The notes beneath the pieces are model-generated. The model was not told the origin of the DNA. It saw only the letters and a list, made by a program, of their open reading frames with translations, and did not search any database. The position numbers and the translations under genes were made by a program. A stretch of DNA of 64,000 bases from an uncultured Clostridia bacterium (GTDB taxonomy: Bacteria > Bacillota > Peptococcia > Peptococcales > Peptococcaceae): assembly GCA_944391625.1 (NCBI GenBank), contig CALXUG010000004.1, positions 62,001 through 126,000 of the forward strand, in the 5' to 3' direction. Numbering within the stretch: the first letter of the stretch is position 1; the number at the start of each line of letters is the position of its first letter. Shown here piece after piece: positions 17,143 to 24,673 of the stretch.

Positions 17143-18549
17143 ATGGAAGAAAATCTTGTGCGGCTGGGAAAAGGACACCAGCAGTTATTGATTGCTGCTA
17201 TTGTACTGGGTGGTTTTTTGTCGTTGTATAATTCAGTGGCGATGAATATAGCCATTCCCACGTTTGTAAAAGTATTTGATACCAATTTGGGCATGGTGCA
17301 ATGGATTATGATTAGTTACACACTGATGATGGGTGTACTAAGCCCAACTGCCGGTTATTTTGCAGATAAGTTCAGCTGCCGCAATCTGTTTGCCTTCAGT
17401 ATGTTGGGATTTGCAGCGGTGGCGTTGCTGTCCGGCTTTTGCACCGATATTTATCAGATGATTATCATTCGCTTGATCCAGGGCGCTTTGGCAGCATTTA
17501 TCGTTCCTTGCTCTATGATGATTATCTATCAATTTGTTCCGTATAAGCAGCGTTCTGTATTTTTAACCTTGCAGAGTGTGGCTATGTCCACAGGACCGGC
17601 GGTGGGGCCTGTTATTTCCGGCGTGCTGCTGACTTATATCAGCTGGCATTGGGTATTTTGGATTAATGTGCCCATTGCGTTGTTTACCGCCTATGCTGTT
17701 TATAAAGCAGTGCCCTATGAACTGACTGCCAGTGAAGAAACCTTGGATTATCTTGGTTTTGCTTATGTGATTGTCGGTACTGTATTGTTCCTGCTTAGTT
17801 TTAACCAGATTAGCAGCTGGGGCATTACTTCTCCGGCTGTATGGGCTATGATGCTGGGGGGAATTATTTTAATTGGTTTGTTTGTGCGCCGTTGTCTGGC
17901 CAGCAGTCATCCGGTATTGAATTTTCAAGTATTAAAAGAAAAGAATTTCAGTATTGCGTTGTTAATTAACAGCGGGCTTAGTATGGCATTGTGTTTGGTG
18001 CCCTTTGTACTGGCTATTTATTTTCAGGATATTCTGGGATATACGCCGATGTTTTCCGGTGTGATTCTGTTGATTCCGGCTATATTTTCTATTGCCGGAG
18101 GGCCTATCGCCCAATGGCTTTACAGCAGAGTTGACAGTAAATGGATTATTTTGTTTGCCATGCTGTTTCTGGCGGTAGGAAGTTTTATGTTAAGTATGAC
18201 AACCTTGCAGTCTACCATGCTTTTTGTGGTGGGATGGCTCTGTATTCGTTATCTGGGCATTGGTTTGTCCGCCATGCCGATCACAGATTATGGCATGAGC
18301 TCCATTGATCGCGAATTATCCGGACATGGTTCTTCTTTGATAAACTGGTTTAAAATGATGTCAACCAGCTTGTCCTTGAGTGTTTTCACCATGGTATTAA
18401 ATATGAGAGTTGCTGTCCACAGTCAGACAGTAGACAATCTATCAGCGCAAATGTATGCCATTGATGATGTATTTTTATACTCATCTTTGATTTTGTTTTT
18501 TTGTGTATTTGTAAGCTTTACTTTAAAATCCAATCAAAATTTAAAATAA
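17143..18549 (+). CDS. MFS transporter, DHA2 (EmrB/QacA) family
   Basis: A 468-residue major-facilitator exporter with about 14 membrane segments. DHA2 landmarks include the first-helix VAMNIAIPTF, motif A-like GYFADKFSCRNLF, the motif C region SVAMSTGPAVGPVISGVLL, and WHWVFWINVPI in helix 6. These proton-driven pumps export drugs or metabolites. ATG 17143 lies eight bases past GGAGG; the upstream GTG at 17116 falls inside rluB. Coupling to a pseudouridine synthase is by position only. A highly structured tract follows the stop codon. Confidence 0.9.
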   Translation: MEENLVRLGKGHQQLLIAAIVLGGFLSLYNSVAMNIAIPTFVKVFDTNLGMVQWIMISYTLMMGVLSPTAGYFADKFSCRNLFAFSMLGFAAVALLSGFCTDIYQMIIIRLIQGALAAFIVPCSMMIIYQFVPYKQRSVFLTLQSVAMSTGPAVGPVISGVLLTYISWHWVFWINVPIALFTAYAVYKAVPYELTASEETLDYLGFAYVIVGTVLFLLSFNQISSWGITSPAVWAMMLGGIILIGLFVRRCLASSHPVLNFQVLKEKNFSIALLINSGLSMALCLVPFVLAIYFQDILGYTPMFSGVILLIPAIFSIAGGPIAQWLYSRVDSKWIILFAMLFLAVGSFMLSMTTLQSTMLFVVGWLCIRYLGIGLSAMPITDYGMSSIDRELSGHGSSLINWFKMMSTSLSLSVFTMVLNMRVAVHSQTVDNLSAQMYAIDDVFLYSSLILFFCVFVSFTLKSNQNLK

Positions 18550-18551
18550 AA

Positions 18552-18717
18552 TTGATATTGCAGTTATATACCTATGGTGCCAGAAGTGTTCTTTTGTCAC
18601 CAGGTATAGCGTGTATGCGATATCAAATAAAAAGATAGCGCAATCTGTGAAGTCTCTTAAAAGTTAGGCAAAAAATCTAACGATTGGGGGATCGTTCACA
18701 CAGCGGCTATCTTTTTT
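18552..18717 (+). ncRNA. Candidate structured RNA or complex terminator
   Basis: Two adjacent, well-paired structures follow the MFS gene. The first (18552-18626) pairs TTGATATTGCA with TGCGATATCAA and, inside, TATACC-TGGTG with CACCA-GGTATA, capped by AGAA-GTG-TTCT. The second (18629-18717) closes AAAAAGATAGC with GCTATCTTTTT, contains CTG-TGAA pairing with TTCA-CAG, and has two inner hairpins (GTTAG/CTAAC and CGAT/ATCG), so it resembles a multibranch junction ending in a T-tract. I cannot match it to a known RNA family. It could be a small RNA or just an elaborate terminator. Confidence 0.45.
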
Positions 18718-18770
18718 ATTTTGCAAAACGATATCTTACATTAAAAGGGATAAGACGCTCATTGGTCCAT

Positions 18771-18945
18771 GTGAAAGATTGTGTAGTCGGTTGTCCTGTC
18801 TTTGCCTATCCTTCAGTGCTTCGGACACCAACTTGTTTGTTTCTTTCGCTATGGACTGCGTTCAGCTCAATGAAAACAAACTGCGTTGCTGACCGCCGCA
18901 ATTCAGAATTTTGGCAAAGGATAGGCCAGCCTTATGCGCACAAAT
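18771..18945 (+). repeat. Modular hairpin repeat, copy 1
   Basis: This gene-free segment shares long blocks with 24265-24440: the left end GTGAAAGATTG, then TCGGTTGTCCTGTCTTTGCC, CAGTGCTTCGGACA, and on the right GACCGCCGCAATTC, AATTTTGGCAAAGGATAGG and CCAGCCTTATGCGC. The left block GGTTGTCCTGTCTTTGCC is roughly the reverse complement of the right block GGCAAAGGATAGGCCAGCC, so the module can fold into one large hairpin. The apical part differs between copies. Short open frames here look like by-products. Confidence 0.75.
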
Positions 18946-18979
18946 CAGGGAGATGTTTTGTTGCCGTTGTCGACATTGA

Positions 18980-19056
18980 AGCGGACAGTTTATCCAGCTG
19001 TTCCAACCGTGGCGGACGTAGTCCGACTAAGGGGAATAGCGGTAAAACTGTCCGCT
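18980..19056 (+). repeat. Second hairpin of repeat tract 1
   Basis: AGCGGACAGTTT pairs perfectly with AAACTGTCCGCT over 12 bases. The apex GTGGCGGACGTAGTCCGACTA resembles the reverse complement of the apex of copy 2 at 24343-24366 (GTGGCAGACGAAGTCTGACTA), so the two tracts exchange the same sub-modules in opposite orientation. Confidence 0.65.
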
Positions 19057-19063
19057 GAAGGAG

Positions 19064-19126
19064 GGCAGGCAACAAACAGTCTCCCGACGATGGAATATTA
19101 CAAACAAAAATGTTTCACGTGAAACA
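19064..19126 (+). repeat. parS-ended tail unit, copy a
   Basis: Begins GGCAGGCAACAAACAGTCTCCCGACGATG and runs through a CAAACAAAAA stretch into a perfect parS palindrome. It shares GGCAACAAACARTCTCCCGA with the units at 24154-24273 and 24424-24543, but is shortened in the middle. Confidence 0.7.
19111..19126. other. parS site (ParB/Spo0J binding), perfect
   Basis: The 16 bases TGTTTCACGTGAAACA form a perfect palindrome and equal the bacterial parS consensus bound by ParB/Spo0J, which loads SMC and acts in chromosome segregation. Genomes normally cluster such sites around the replication origin. No parA or parB lies in this window. Confidence 0.9.
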
Positions 19127-19177
19127 TAGTTATTAACCAAATTTAACAAACAGCAAGTTTTTATCCATGGCGGCAGG

Positions 19178-19240
19178 GCAGGCAACAAACAATTTTTCGA
19201 CGATACAACATTGTAAATCAAAATTGTTTTATGTGAAACA
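19178..19240 (+). repeat. parS-ended tail unit, copy b
   Basis: A further copy of the tail unit: GGCAGGCAACAAACAATTTTTCGACGATACAACATTG, ending at 19225-19240 in TGTTTTATGTGAAACA. This last sequence differs from parS at two positions (C to T twice) and so is a decayed ParB site. It abuts the terminator hairpin of the next gene. Confidence 0.65.
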
Positions 19241-19280
19241 ATAATTTGGACTGCTGTTTGAGGCAGCAGTCCAAATTATT
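19240..19280. terminator. Terminator hairpin after 19291-19854 gene
   Basis: AATAATTTGGACTGCTG pairs perfectly with CAGCAGTCCAAATTATT around a seven-base loop. On the minus strand it lies just past the stop codon of the permuted papain-like gene; the T-tract is weak (ATTATTGTTT). Confidence 0.65.
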
Positions 19281-19290
19281 GCAGCGTAGC

Positions 19291-19854
19291 TTATGTTGCC
19301 TGGGGCAGCTGCCCCAGCTGTCCTTGATAATACAATTGTAATTGGGGCAGGCGGAGGAAATCGCCGGGTTGGATTAAGGAAGCTGCCTTTTCAAATTCGA
19401 TGGCGCCGCTTTGCTGTAAAAGATCGGCGACAAACTGAGAACAAAAATAATGATATTGACGCTGAAACGCAAAATCAAGCTTGCATAACAGCACGCCCAG
19501 ACAATTGTAGTGATAGGCATCGGCTGAATGCTGCATTTGGGTAATGCGCTGCGCAATCGTTTCATATACAGCAACCGGAACCTGCAATTCATACAACGCG
19601 CAGGGCATCTCCTGGAAGCGTCCAAAAACACCGGACTGTAAAGTTTCGCGCACAAAACCGGCAGGAAACATGAATATATCACTTTTTCGTCCAAAACTGT
19701 AAAAGTGACGCAGTGTTGGATCTAACGCAATGGAAACATGGGTATATTCCTCCGCAGTTACTTTATGAATGAGCTTGGAAAAATAAGTGTCGGAACGGGT
19801 CAATAAAATATAAACAGAACGGGTTTCTTGTTGACTGGTATAAAAACGTAGCAT
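19291..19854 (-). CDS. Permuted papain-like (YiiX/NlpC-P60-type) protein
   Basis: A 187-residue protein of the circularly permuted NlpC/P60 or YiiX/YebB-like class. The catalytic His comes first, in EEYTHVSIALD, and the Cys later in YHYFCSQFVADLLQQSG, which is the permuted order. SVYILLTRSDTYFSKLIH fits the usual first strand and helix. Members act as amidases, lipases or acyltransferases on unknown substrates. No signal peptide is visible. ATG 19854 follows an AAAGGGG site. It sits between the repeat tract and uppP. Confidence 0.75.
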   Translation of the reverse strand: MLRFYTSQQETRSVYILLTRSDTYFSKLIHKVTAEEYTHVSIALDPTLRHFYSFGRKSDIFMFPAGFVRETLQSGVFGRFQEMPCALYELQVPVAVYETIAQRITQMQHSADAYHYNCLGVLLCKLDFAFQRQYHYFCSQFVADLLQQSGAIEFEKAASLIQPGDFLRLPQLQLYYQGQLGQLPQAT

Positions 19855-19998
19855 AGAAAGGACCCCTTTCTTTTGTTATGTTATAAAGACAATAATTATA
19901 AAGGAATTTTATAAACTTGGTACAATCGTGATGAGGACAGCGCTTTGAGAGAACAAAACCAAGTCATTACAGAAGAATCTTAGAGAAAGCGGAAAAGG

Positions 19999-20025
19999 AT
20001 GGGCTGCGACAGAACAGCAGCCCAT
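19999..20025 (-). terminator. Probable terminator of uppP
   Basis: ATGGGCTGC pairs with GCAGCCCAT around a nine-base loop, and on the minus strand is followed by a short CCTTTTCC stretch. It lies 22 bases past the uppP stop codon. The T-tract is weak. Confidence 0.5.
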
Positions 20026-20047
20026 AAGAACAATTGTGATGAACGTA

Positions 20048-20878
20048 CTAGGCCAGGAAGAAAAAATAGCCCAGCACGATGATTCCAAGAACGATACGAT
20101 AATAACCAAAGGCCTTGAAATCATTTTTCTTGATGTAGCTTAATAAGAATTTAATTGCCAAAATCGAAACAACAAAAGCAACAATCATGCCGGTGATTAA
20201 AATGATGCTCTCTGCCATGGTAAAATGCAGACCGAATTTGAGCAGCTTTAAGAAACTTGCGCCGAACATGACCGGTATGGCCAGGTAAAAACTAAATTCT
20301 GCGGCAATATACCGAGATGTTCCCAATAAAATAGCCCCCAGGATGGTAGCGCCGGAACGGGATGTACCCGGAATCAGCGACAATACCTGAAACACACCAA
20401 TGAACAAAGCCATTTTCCAGGTAAGCTGAGAAAAGTCAGATACAATGGGCTGGCGGTGTTTATTATAGTTTTCAATTACAATAAACAGAACCCCGTATAA
20501 AATTAAGGTGACAGCAACCGTTTGATAATTATAAAAATGTTCATTGAACCAATCATCCAAAGGAATGCCGATGACAGCAGCCGGTAATACGGCCAGAATG
20601 ACTTTCATCCACAAATTCCAAATATCTTTTTTGATCAGTCCATGCTGCGGTGAACAAAATGGCCATAACTTATGAAAGAATAAGACCACAACAGCCATGA
20701 TGGCACCTAACTGAATGACAACATTAAACATTTCCAAAAATTCAGGGGAGACATTTAATGTTAAAAATTCTTCAGCCAAAATCATGTGACCTGTGCTGGA
20801 AATGGGCAGCCATTCGGTGATGCCTTCAATAATCCCGATGAGGATTACTTTTAACAATTCAATAAAAAAGTCGCTCAT
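20048..20878 (-). CDS. uppP: Undecaprenyl-diphosphatase UppP (BacA)
   Basis: A 276-residue polytopic membrane enzyme that recycles undecaprenyl pyrophosphate to the monophosphate carrier for cell-wall synthesis; extra copies give bacitracin resistance. Both catalytic motifs are intact: [15 protein letters not shown] near the N-terminus and [10 protein letters not shown] in the second half. About eight membrane segments fit the family. ATG 20878 lies six bases past AGGAGA, and the ATG at 20896 is upstream of that site. Monocistronic, with its own promoter. Confidence 0.95.
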   Translation of the reverse strand: MSDFFIELLKVILIGIIEGITEWLPISSTGHMILAEEFLTLNVSPEFLEMFNVVIQLGAIMAVVVLFFHKLWPFCSPQHGLIKKDIWNLWMKVILAVLPAAVIGIPLDDWFNEHFYNYQTVAVTLILYGVLFIVIENYNKHRQPIVSDFSQLTWKMALFIGVFQVLSLIPGTSRSGATILGAILLGTSRYIAAEFSFYLAIPVMFGASFLKLLKFGLHFTMAESIILITGMIVAFVVSILAIKFLLSYIKKNDFKAFGYYRIVLGIIVLGYFFFLA

Positions 20879-20937
20879 GATAGATCTCCTGTCCATATAG
20901 TTTTTAGCATACGATTTGACTTTTGTATACCGTTGCT

Positions 20938-20966
20938 ACAATACTTGATTTCCCACAATTTGTCAA
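20938..20966 (-). promoter_or_regulatory. Promoter of uppP
   Basis: On the minus strand TTGACA is followed after 17 bases by TATTGT, about 60 bases upstream of the uppP start codon. Confidence 0.7.
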
Positions 20967-21052
20967 GTATCTGCCGTTTATCTTGTTGCTGAAAATCATT
21001 TTTTGTGCGCAACAACAGGCGATGGAAGAGGAGTGGGAATAACCGCAGATTG

Positions 21053-21084
21053 AAAAATCAGGGATGACCATTGCCATCCCTGAT
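21053..21084 (-). terminator. Terminator of the PadR/HAAS operon
   Basis: On the minus strand ATCAGGGATG pairs perfectly with CATCCCTGAT around an eight-base loop and is followed by TTTTTC, ten bases past the stop codon. Confidence 0.85.
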
Positions 21085-21093
21085 ATCAAAGAC

Positions 21094-21834
21094 TTAGTTG
21101 AGTGAGTTGCGGATATCGTCTAATTGTTGCTGCAGCTGTTCGATTTGTTCCTCTTTTTGCTGCAGTTGGGTATCATATTCTTGCTGCATGGTATCTAATT
21201 GGTTTTGATACTCTTCTTGTATGCTGTCAATTTGCTGCTGATACACTTCACTTTGTTCTTCCAGCTGATCATTCAGATAATTGACCTCACTCTGTTCATA
21301 CTGGGCTTGTTCCGCCAGTTCTGCTTTATTCTGTTCTTCATTTAATTTGAAGTTTTTGGCCTGTGCTTCGCTCATAGTTAAGGTCATTTTGATTGGCGGC
21401 ATATCGTTGAGAATATAACCTTCTTTGGCTGTTTGCAACAGCAGACGGAATGTGGCAAAATCATCAGAACGAACAGATAGAAAATAGTAATTGCCGTCCT
21501 GGCTGGTAGGATGTTCCAGATAAGCATGATACAATCCTTTTGGATAGTCCAGCTGAATCAACACTTTGTCTGTCAGTGTATTGTCATATTGAATATCATA
21601 ATTTTGCAGCAGCCAGTGGTTTGTATCCAGTTTGAACTGGGCATCACCGGTCAGTGATGCTTCCAGCAGCTGTGTTTCCTTTTCCAACGGAGGCAGATCG
21701 GAAGCTGTGGCATCGGTATTGTAGTTGGCGATTTGATAGGTGCTGATCTCAAAAACGGAAATCCCGCAGCCTAAACCGATAAGAATGACGCCCAACAGGG
21801 TCAGCGCCAGATAAATTTGTGTTTGCTTTTTCAT
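21094..21834 (-). CDS. Membrane-anchored coiled-coil protein
   Basis: A 246-residue protein with one N-terminal membrane segment (residues ~7-29), a ~130-residue extracytoplasmic beta-rich region of unknown type, and a long C-terminal coiled coil (~155-245) very rich in Gln and Glu. The region is in the position usually taken by a DUF4097 adhesin-like protein in PadR-DUF1700 operons, but I do not see the DUF4097 pattern. ATG 21834 overlaps the upstream stop codon (ATGA), implying translational coupling. Upstream in-frame starts lie inside the neighbouring gene. Confidence 0.7.
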   Translation of the reverse strand: MKKQTQIYLALTLLGVILIGLGCGISVFEISTYQIANYNTDATASDLPPLEKETQLLEASLTGDAQFKLDTNHWLLQNYDIQYDNTLTDKVLIQLDYPKGLYHAYLEHPTSQDGNYYFLSVRSDDFATFRLLLQTAKEGYILNDMPPIKMTLTMSEAQAKNFKLNEEQNKAELAEQAQYEQSEVNYLNDQLEEQSEVYQQQIDSIQEEYQNQLDTMQQEYDTQLQQKEEQIEQLQQQLDDIRNSLN

Positions 21835-22850
21835 GCCTGTTTGGCACCTCCTTTTCCGAATACAAACTGGAAGAGGGCGGCGGTTACCACAATGGCAATC
21901 AGGGCGCAGCCCAGTACAATCATAAACGGTCCGATGATGCTGTAACCCATTGCTACAAAGATTAAGGCAGTGGCAGTACCGGCGATTAATCCTAAGGCAC
22001 TGCAAGCGGCAAAGAGCAGGAAGAAGAAGCCCATAAACCGACAGCACCAGATTAACACTTTCATACACAGTTCGCTCAGAGAAATATCCGGAAAGGGGAT
22101 TTTGATTGGTTCTTTGGATTCTTTTAATGCACTGTTTGCCATACGCTGTTCTTTGGATTGGGCAGCTTTTTCCCGCATCCGATTAAACATAGCGGAAGTA
22201 TGTTCCTTGGCTTCGTTGGCGTATGTTTTGGCATCGTCCAAATCAAAAACCGGCTCACTGCTGTAGTTGCTGTAGATAACCGGCTGTTCCAGCGGACGAT
22301 AGTCGATTAAAACATAGCGCTTGATGAAAAAGATTAACAGGTAGACAGAAAATGCCATGAATATCAGATACAAGCATAATTCAATCAAACTGTAGATAAC
22401 AATGCCGACGGAATTGCCAAAGGGCAGTGTGTAAACAAGAAAACCGTATAACATGTTGCAGAATACTGCGCCAAACATGTAAAGAATACTTAAAAAGATA
22501 CCCATGCCGCAAAAACGCAGAAATAGCTGAAAGATTGATTTTTTGTTCATTTGGCACAACGATTCAAAGGTGCTGCTCAGAAAATGGGCGCAGCTTTTTA
22601 CATAATAGGTGATTTGCGAAGCAAATCGATTTTGATGCTGGTATTCGGTATTTAAGTGATAGGCTTCCAGTAATTCTTTAATTAATTCTTCCGGATCGCC
22701 GAAGTCGGCGATGGCTTCTTCTTCAGACAGACCGGACTGGATTTTCATTTCGATGTGTTGTTCATATTCGGATAACAGGTCTGCGCGCTCATTATCGTTG
22801 AGTACAAATAGACGCTGTTCCAACAGGTTGAGAAATTCTGTCTTAGTCAT
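21831..22850 (-). CDS. HAAS/DUF1700-domain membrane protein
   Basis: A 339-residue protein. Its N-terminus (MTKTEFLNLLEQRLFVLNDNERADLLSEYEQHIEMK...GLSEEEA form, residues 1-60) is the helical HAAS/DUF1700 domain with the IADFGDPEELIKELLEAY motif. Two or three membrane segments follow near 110-180, a charged cytosolic stretch near 190-250, and two more segments near 270-335. In other Firmicutes such proteins pair with PadR regulators in envelope-stress circuits. ATG 22850 lies ten bases past GGAG and the gene overlaps padR by eight bases. Confidence 0.82.
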   Translation of the reverse strand: MTKTEFLNLLEQRLFVLNDNERADLLSEYEQHIEMKIQSGLSEEEAIADFGDPEELIKELLEAYHLNTEYQHQNRFASQITYYVKSCAHFLSSTFESLCQMNKKSIFQLFLRFCGMGIFLSILYMFGAVFCNMLYGFLVYTLPFGNSVGIVIYSLIELCLYLIFMAFSVYLLIFFIKRYVLIDYRPLEQPVIYSNYSSEPVFDLDDAKTYANEAKEHTSAMFNRMREKAAQSKEQRMANSALKESKEPIKIPFPDISLSELCMKVLIWCCRFMGFFFLLFAACSALGLIAGTATALIFVAMGYSIIGPFMIVLGCALIAIVVTAALFQFVFGKGGAKQA

Positions 22851-23166
22851 GAGAATCACACTCCATAATAAATTTAGTTACACTTTCATTAAAATTAAGC
22901 CATTCTTCTTTTAATTCATCTTTGTATAATGTACCGGACTTGGTAAGATGATAATATTTTCTTGGTGGACCCTCGGAGGATTCACGTAGATAGGTCTCAA
23001 AATATTTTTCATTGGTCAGCCGTTTTAATAACGGATAGATGGTACCCTCATTGACTTCAATGATTTTAGAGACTTCGCTGACGATTTCGTAGCCGTACAT
23101 ATCATTCTTGGCCAGAGAGATGAGTACAACCAGTTCCAAAACACCTTTTTTGAATTGAGTATTCAA
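22843..23166 (-). CDS. PadR-family transcriptional regulator
   Basis: A 107-residue winged-helix repressor of the short PadR type. The recognition region GVLELVVLISLAKNDMYGYEI, the EGTIYPLLKRL turn and the RKYYHLTKSGTLYKDEL wing are family hallmarks. PadR proteins usually repress their own operon until an envelope or chemical signal is sensed. The start is taken as TTG 23166, eight bases past AAGGAGG; the ATG at 23190 lies upstream of that site. First gene of a three-gene overlapping operon. Confidence 0.9.
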   Translation of the reverse strand: MNTQFKKGVLELVVLISLAKNDMYGYEIVSEVSKIIEVNEGTIYPLLKRLTNEKYFETYLRESSEGPPRKYYHLTKSGTLYKDELKEEWLNFNESVTKFIMECDSHD

Positions 23167-23195
23167 GTCAGCCACCTCCTTACAATACATATGTT

Positions 23196-23261
23196 ATACC
23201 AACTACTTTGTAATGTCAAGTACTAAGAATATAATAATACTAAAATTATTTTAGTACTAAG
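23196..23261 (-). promoter_or_regulatory. padR promoter and possible operators
   Basis: On the minus strand TTGACA is followed after 17 bases by TAACAT (or after 15 by TATAAC). The nine-base word AGTACTAAG occurs as a direct repeat at 23219-23227 and 23253-23261 (plus strand), with the palindrome CTAAAATTATTTTAG between them. An ACATATGT palindrome lies near the start site. These are plausible PadR binding sites; the assignment is inference. Confidence 0.45.
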
Positions 23262-23405
23262 AAAATAACATAAGTGAATCGAACATGCTTCTGATTGGTA
23301 TACAGTTGTATCTGAATCAGAAAAATTTTCAGTTAAAATGGATGCTGCTATTGTTTCTTATGGTATAATGAAAACAAAATTCGGACAAAAGGAGAGTTAT
23401 AAATA

Positions 23406-24125
23406 ATGAAACCGGTAGTATTTTTTGATATGGATGGTACTTTGTTAAATATGGGAGAGAGTGCTTTTGAAAAAGAATATTTACAGCGGATGCTGTTCTT
23501 TTTTGAGCGGAAATTTCCCGGTAAGGGCAACGATGTGATGAAGGCTATGGGGTACGCAGCAGAAAAAATGAAGCACAATGATAGACGGCAAAGGAATGAA
23601 GTTTTATTTTGGCAGGCATTTGAAAAAGCGAGCGGACAGACGCGAGAAGCATTTGAACCTCAGTTTTTACAGTACTATACAACCGATTATGCCCACATCG
23701 GTGACGATTATGTGCCTGATGCAGATATGAAAGCATTGGTGCATTTGTTGGACAAAAAAGGCTATCAATTGGTGGTGGCGACCAATCCATTGGTGCCGCA
23801 GATTGCCAATCAGCAGAGAGTGCGCTGGGCCGGTGTAGATGATGTCAGTTGGCTGGAAATCACCAGTTTTGAACATTACAGCAGTTGCAAACCTAATGCG
23901 CAGTTTTATCAGGAAATTTGCCATCGGTTACAGCTGAACCCAACAGATTGTATTATGATCGGCAACAGCATCACTGATGATGGCGCAGCGCAGGAGATTG
24001 GCATGGACTTTTATCTGCTGTTGGGTGAAAATCCAGGCAATGATGCGGCCACCTATACAGGCAAGAAGGGAAGCAGGGGAGCGTTGCTGGAACTGGTAAA
24101 AGCCCTGCCGGTGCGGACTTGTTAA
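23406..24125 (+). CDS. HAD-family hydrolase
   Basis: A 239-residue HAD-superfamily phosphatase. Motif I is VFFDMDGTLLNMG, motif II VVATNPL, the motif III Lys is in SSCKPNAQFY, and motif IV is MIGNSITDDGAAQEIG. The cap (residues ~20-95) is helical. It resembles YjjG/PGP-like enzymes; the substrate is unknown. ATG 23406 follows AAAGGAGAG, and a TGGTATAAT extended -10 element lies at 23361-23369. The stop codon is followed after ~30 bases by the second repeat tract. Confidence 0.83.
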   Translation: MKPVVFFDMDGTLLNMGESAFEKEYLQRMLFFFERKFPGKGNDVMKAMGYAAEKMKHNDRRQRNEVLFWQAFEKASGQTREAFEPQFLQYYTTDYAHIGDDYVPDADMKALVHLLDKKGYQLVVATNPLVPQIANQQRVRWAGVDDVSWLEITSFEHYSSCKPNAQFYQEICHRLQLNPTDCIMIGNSITDDGAAQEIGMDFYLLLGENPGNDAATYTGKKGSRGALLELVKALPVRTC

Positions 24126-24153
24126 TGTTCCTTCGGGACTTACTTTGGCAAGA

Positions 24154-24273
24154 CCTTATGCGCGCAAGTCAGACAACAAACAGTCTCCCGATAATGCAGC
24201 ATTGCAAACAAAATTCTTTTATTTCTATTTGTGCTAGTCGAAAATTGGTTAATATAATTGTTAGTGTGAAAGA
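24154..24273 (+). repeat. parS-ended tail unit, copy c
   Basis: A ~120-base unit starting CCTTATGCGCGCAAGTCAG and ending in TGTTAGTGTGAAAGA (24259-24273), which is a decayed parS with one base lost. It is nearly identical, base for base, to 24424-24543 exactly 270 bases further on. Differences are mostly single transitions, so this is a direct duplication that has since drifted. Confidence 0.75.
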
Positions 24274-24440
24274 TTGCATGGTCGGCTTGTCCTATCTTTG
24301 CCTCTCCCTCAGCGCTTCGGACATTTTATTGCCTGTCTATCTTAGTCAGACTTCGTCTGCCACGATTTAGACAGGCTGCAAAATGACCGCCGCAATTCGG
24401 AATTTTGGCAAAGGATAGGCCAGCCTTATGCGCGCAAGTC
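24265..24440 (+). repeat. Modular hairpin repeat, copy 2
   Basis: This is the second copy of the module at 18771-18945. It starts GTGAAAGATTG, carries GGTCGGCTTGTCCTATCTTTGCC and CAGCGCTTCGGACA, and ends GACCGCCGCAATTCGG, GGCAAAGGATAGGCCAGCC. The outer arms are inverted repeats. The apex is its own hairpin, with GCCTGTCTA pairing with TTAGACAGGC and GTCAGAC pairing with GTCTG. There is no transposase and no clear target-site duplication. Confidence 0.75.
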
Positions 24441-24543
24441 AGGCAACAAACAATCTCCCGATGATGTAGCATTGCAAACAAAATTCTTTTATTTCCATTT
24501 GTGTTAGTCGAAAATTGGTTAATATATTGTTTCACGTGAAACA
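24424..24543 (+). repeat. parS-ended tail unit, copy d
   Basis: The best-preserved tail unit: CCTTATGCGCGCAAGTCAG, GGCAACAAACAATCTCCCGA, GTAGCATTGCAAAC, then AGTCGAAAATTGGTTAATAT and a perfect parS at its end. Confidence 0.75.
24528..24543. other. parS site (ParB/Spo0J binding), perfect
   Basis: TGTTTCACGTGAAACA, identical to the site at 19111-19126 and to the parS consensus. It lies ~5.4 kb from the first site and ends the second repeat tract. Confidence 0.9.
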
Positions 24544-24638
24544 TTTTTTTCTTATGGCTTCTAAAAAAATGGATAGATACATCTTTATAGTAGCTTTTTC
24601 TGTCACATCTTTACACATGATAACGTGTTATTTGCATC

Positions 24639-24667
24639 TTGACATCTGTTCCTTGGTATGCTATATT
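24639..24667 (+). promoter_or_regulatory. Promoter of glyQS
   Basis: TTGACA is followed after 17 bases by TATATT. This is a near-consensus promoter immediately upstream of the T-box leader; transcription should begin near 24674. Confidence 0.82.
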
Positions 24668-24673
24668 GAAAAA

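Noticed and set aside
18684-19058. Open frame across repeat tract 1 that could encode a 124-residue protein
   Set aside because: It crosses hairpin repeats, has no ribosome site, and the related tract at 24.3 kb does not keep the frame.
18552-19280. CRISPR array
   Set aside because: Repeats are long, few, irregularly spaced and shared with another tract; there are no regular spacers and no cas genes.
24119-24370. Open frame in repeat tract 2
   Set aside because: It overlaps the HAD gene end and the repeat units, shows no codon pattern and no ribosome site.
24150-24545. Insertion sequence
   Set aside because: Inverted arms exist but there is no transposase frame and no clear target-site duplication; treated as a non-coding repeat family.
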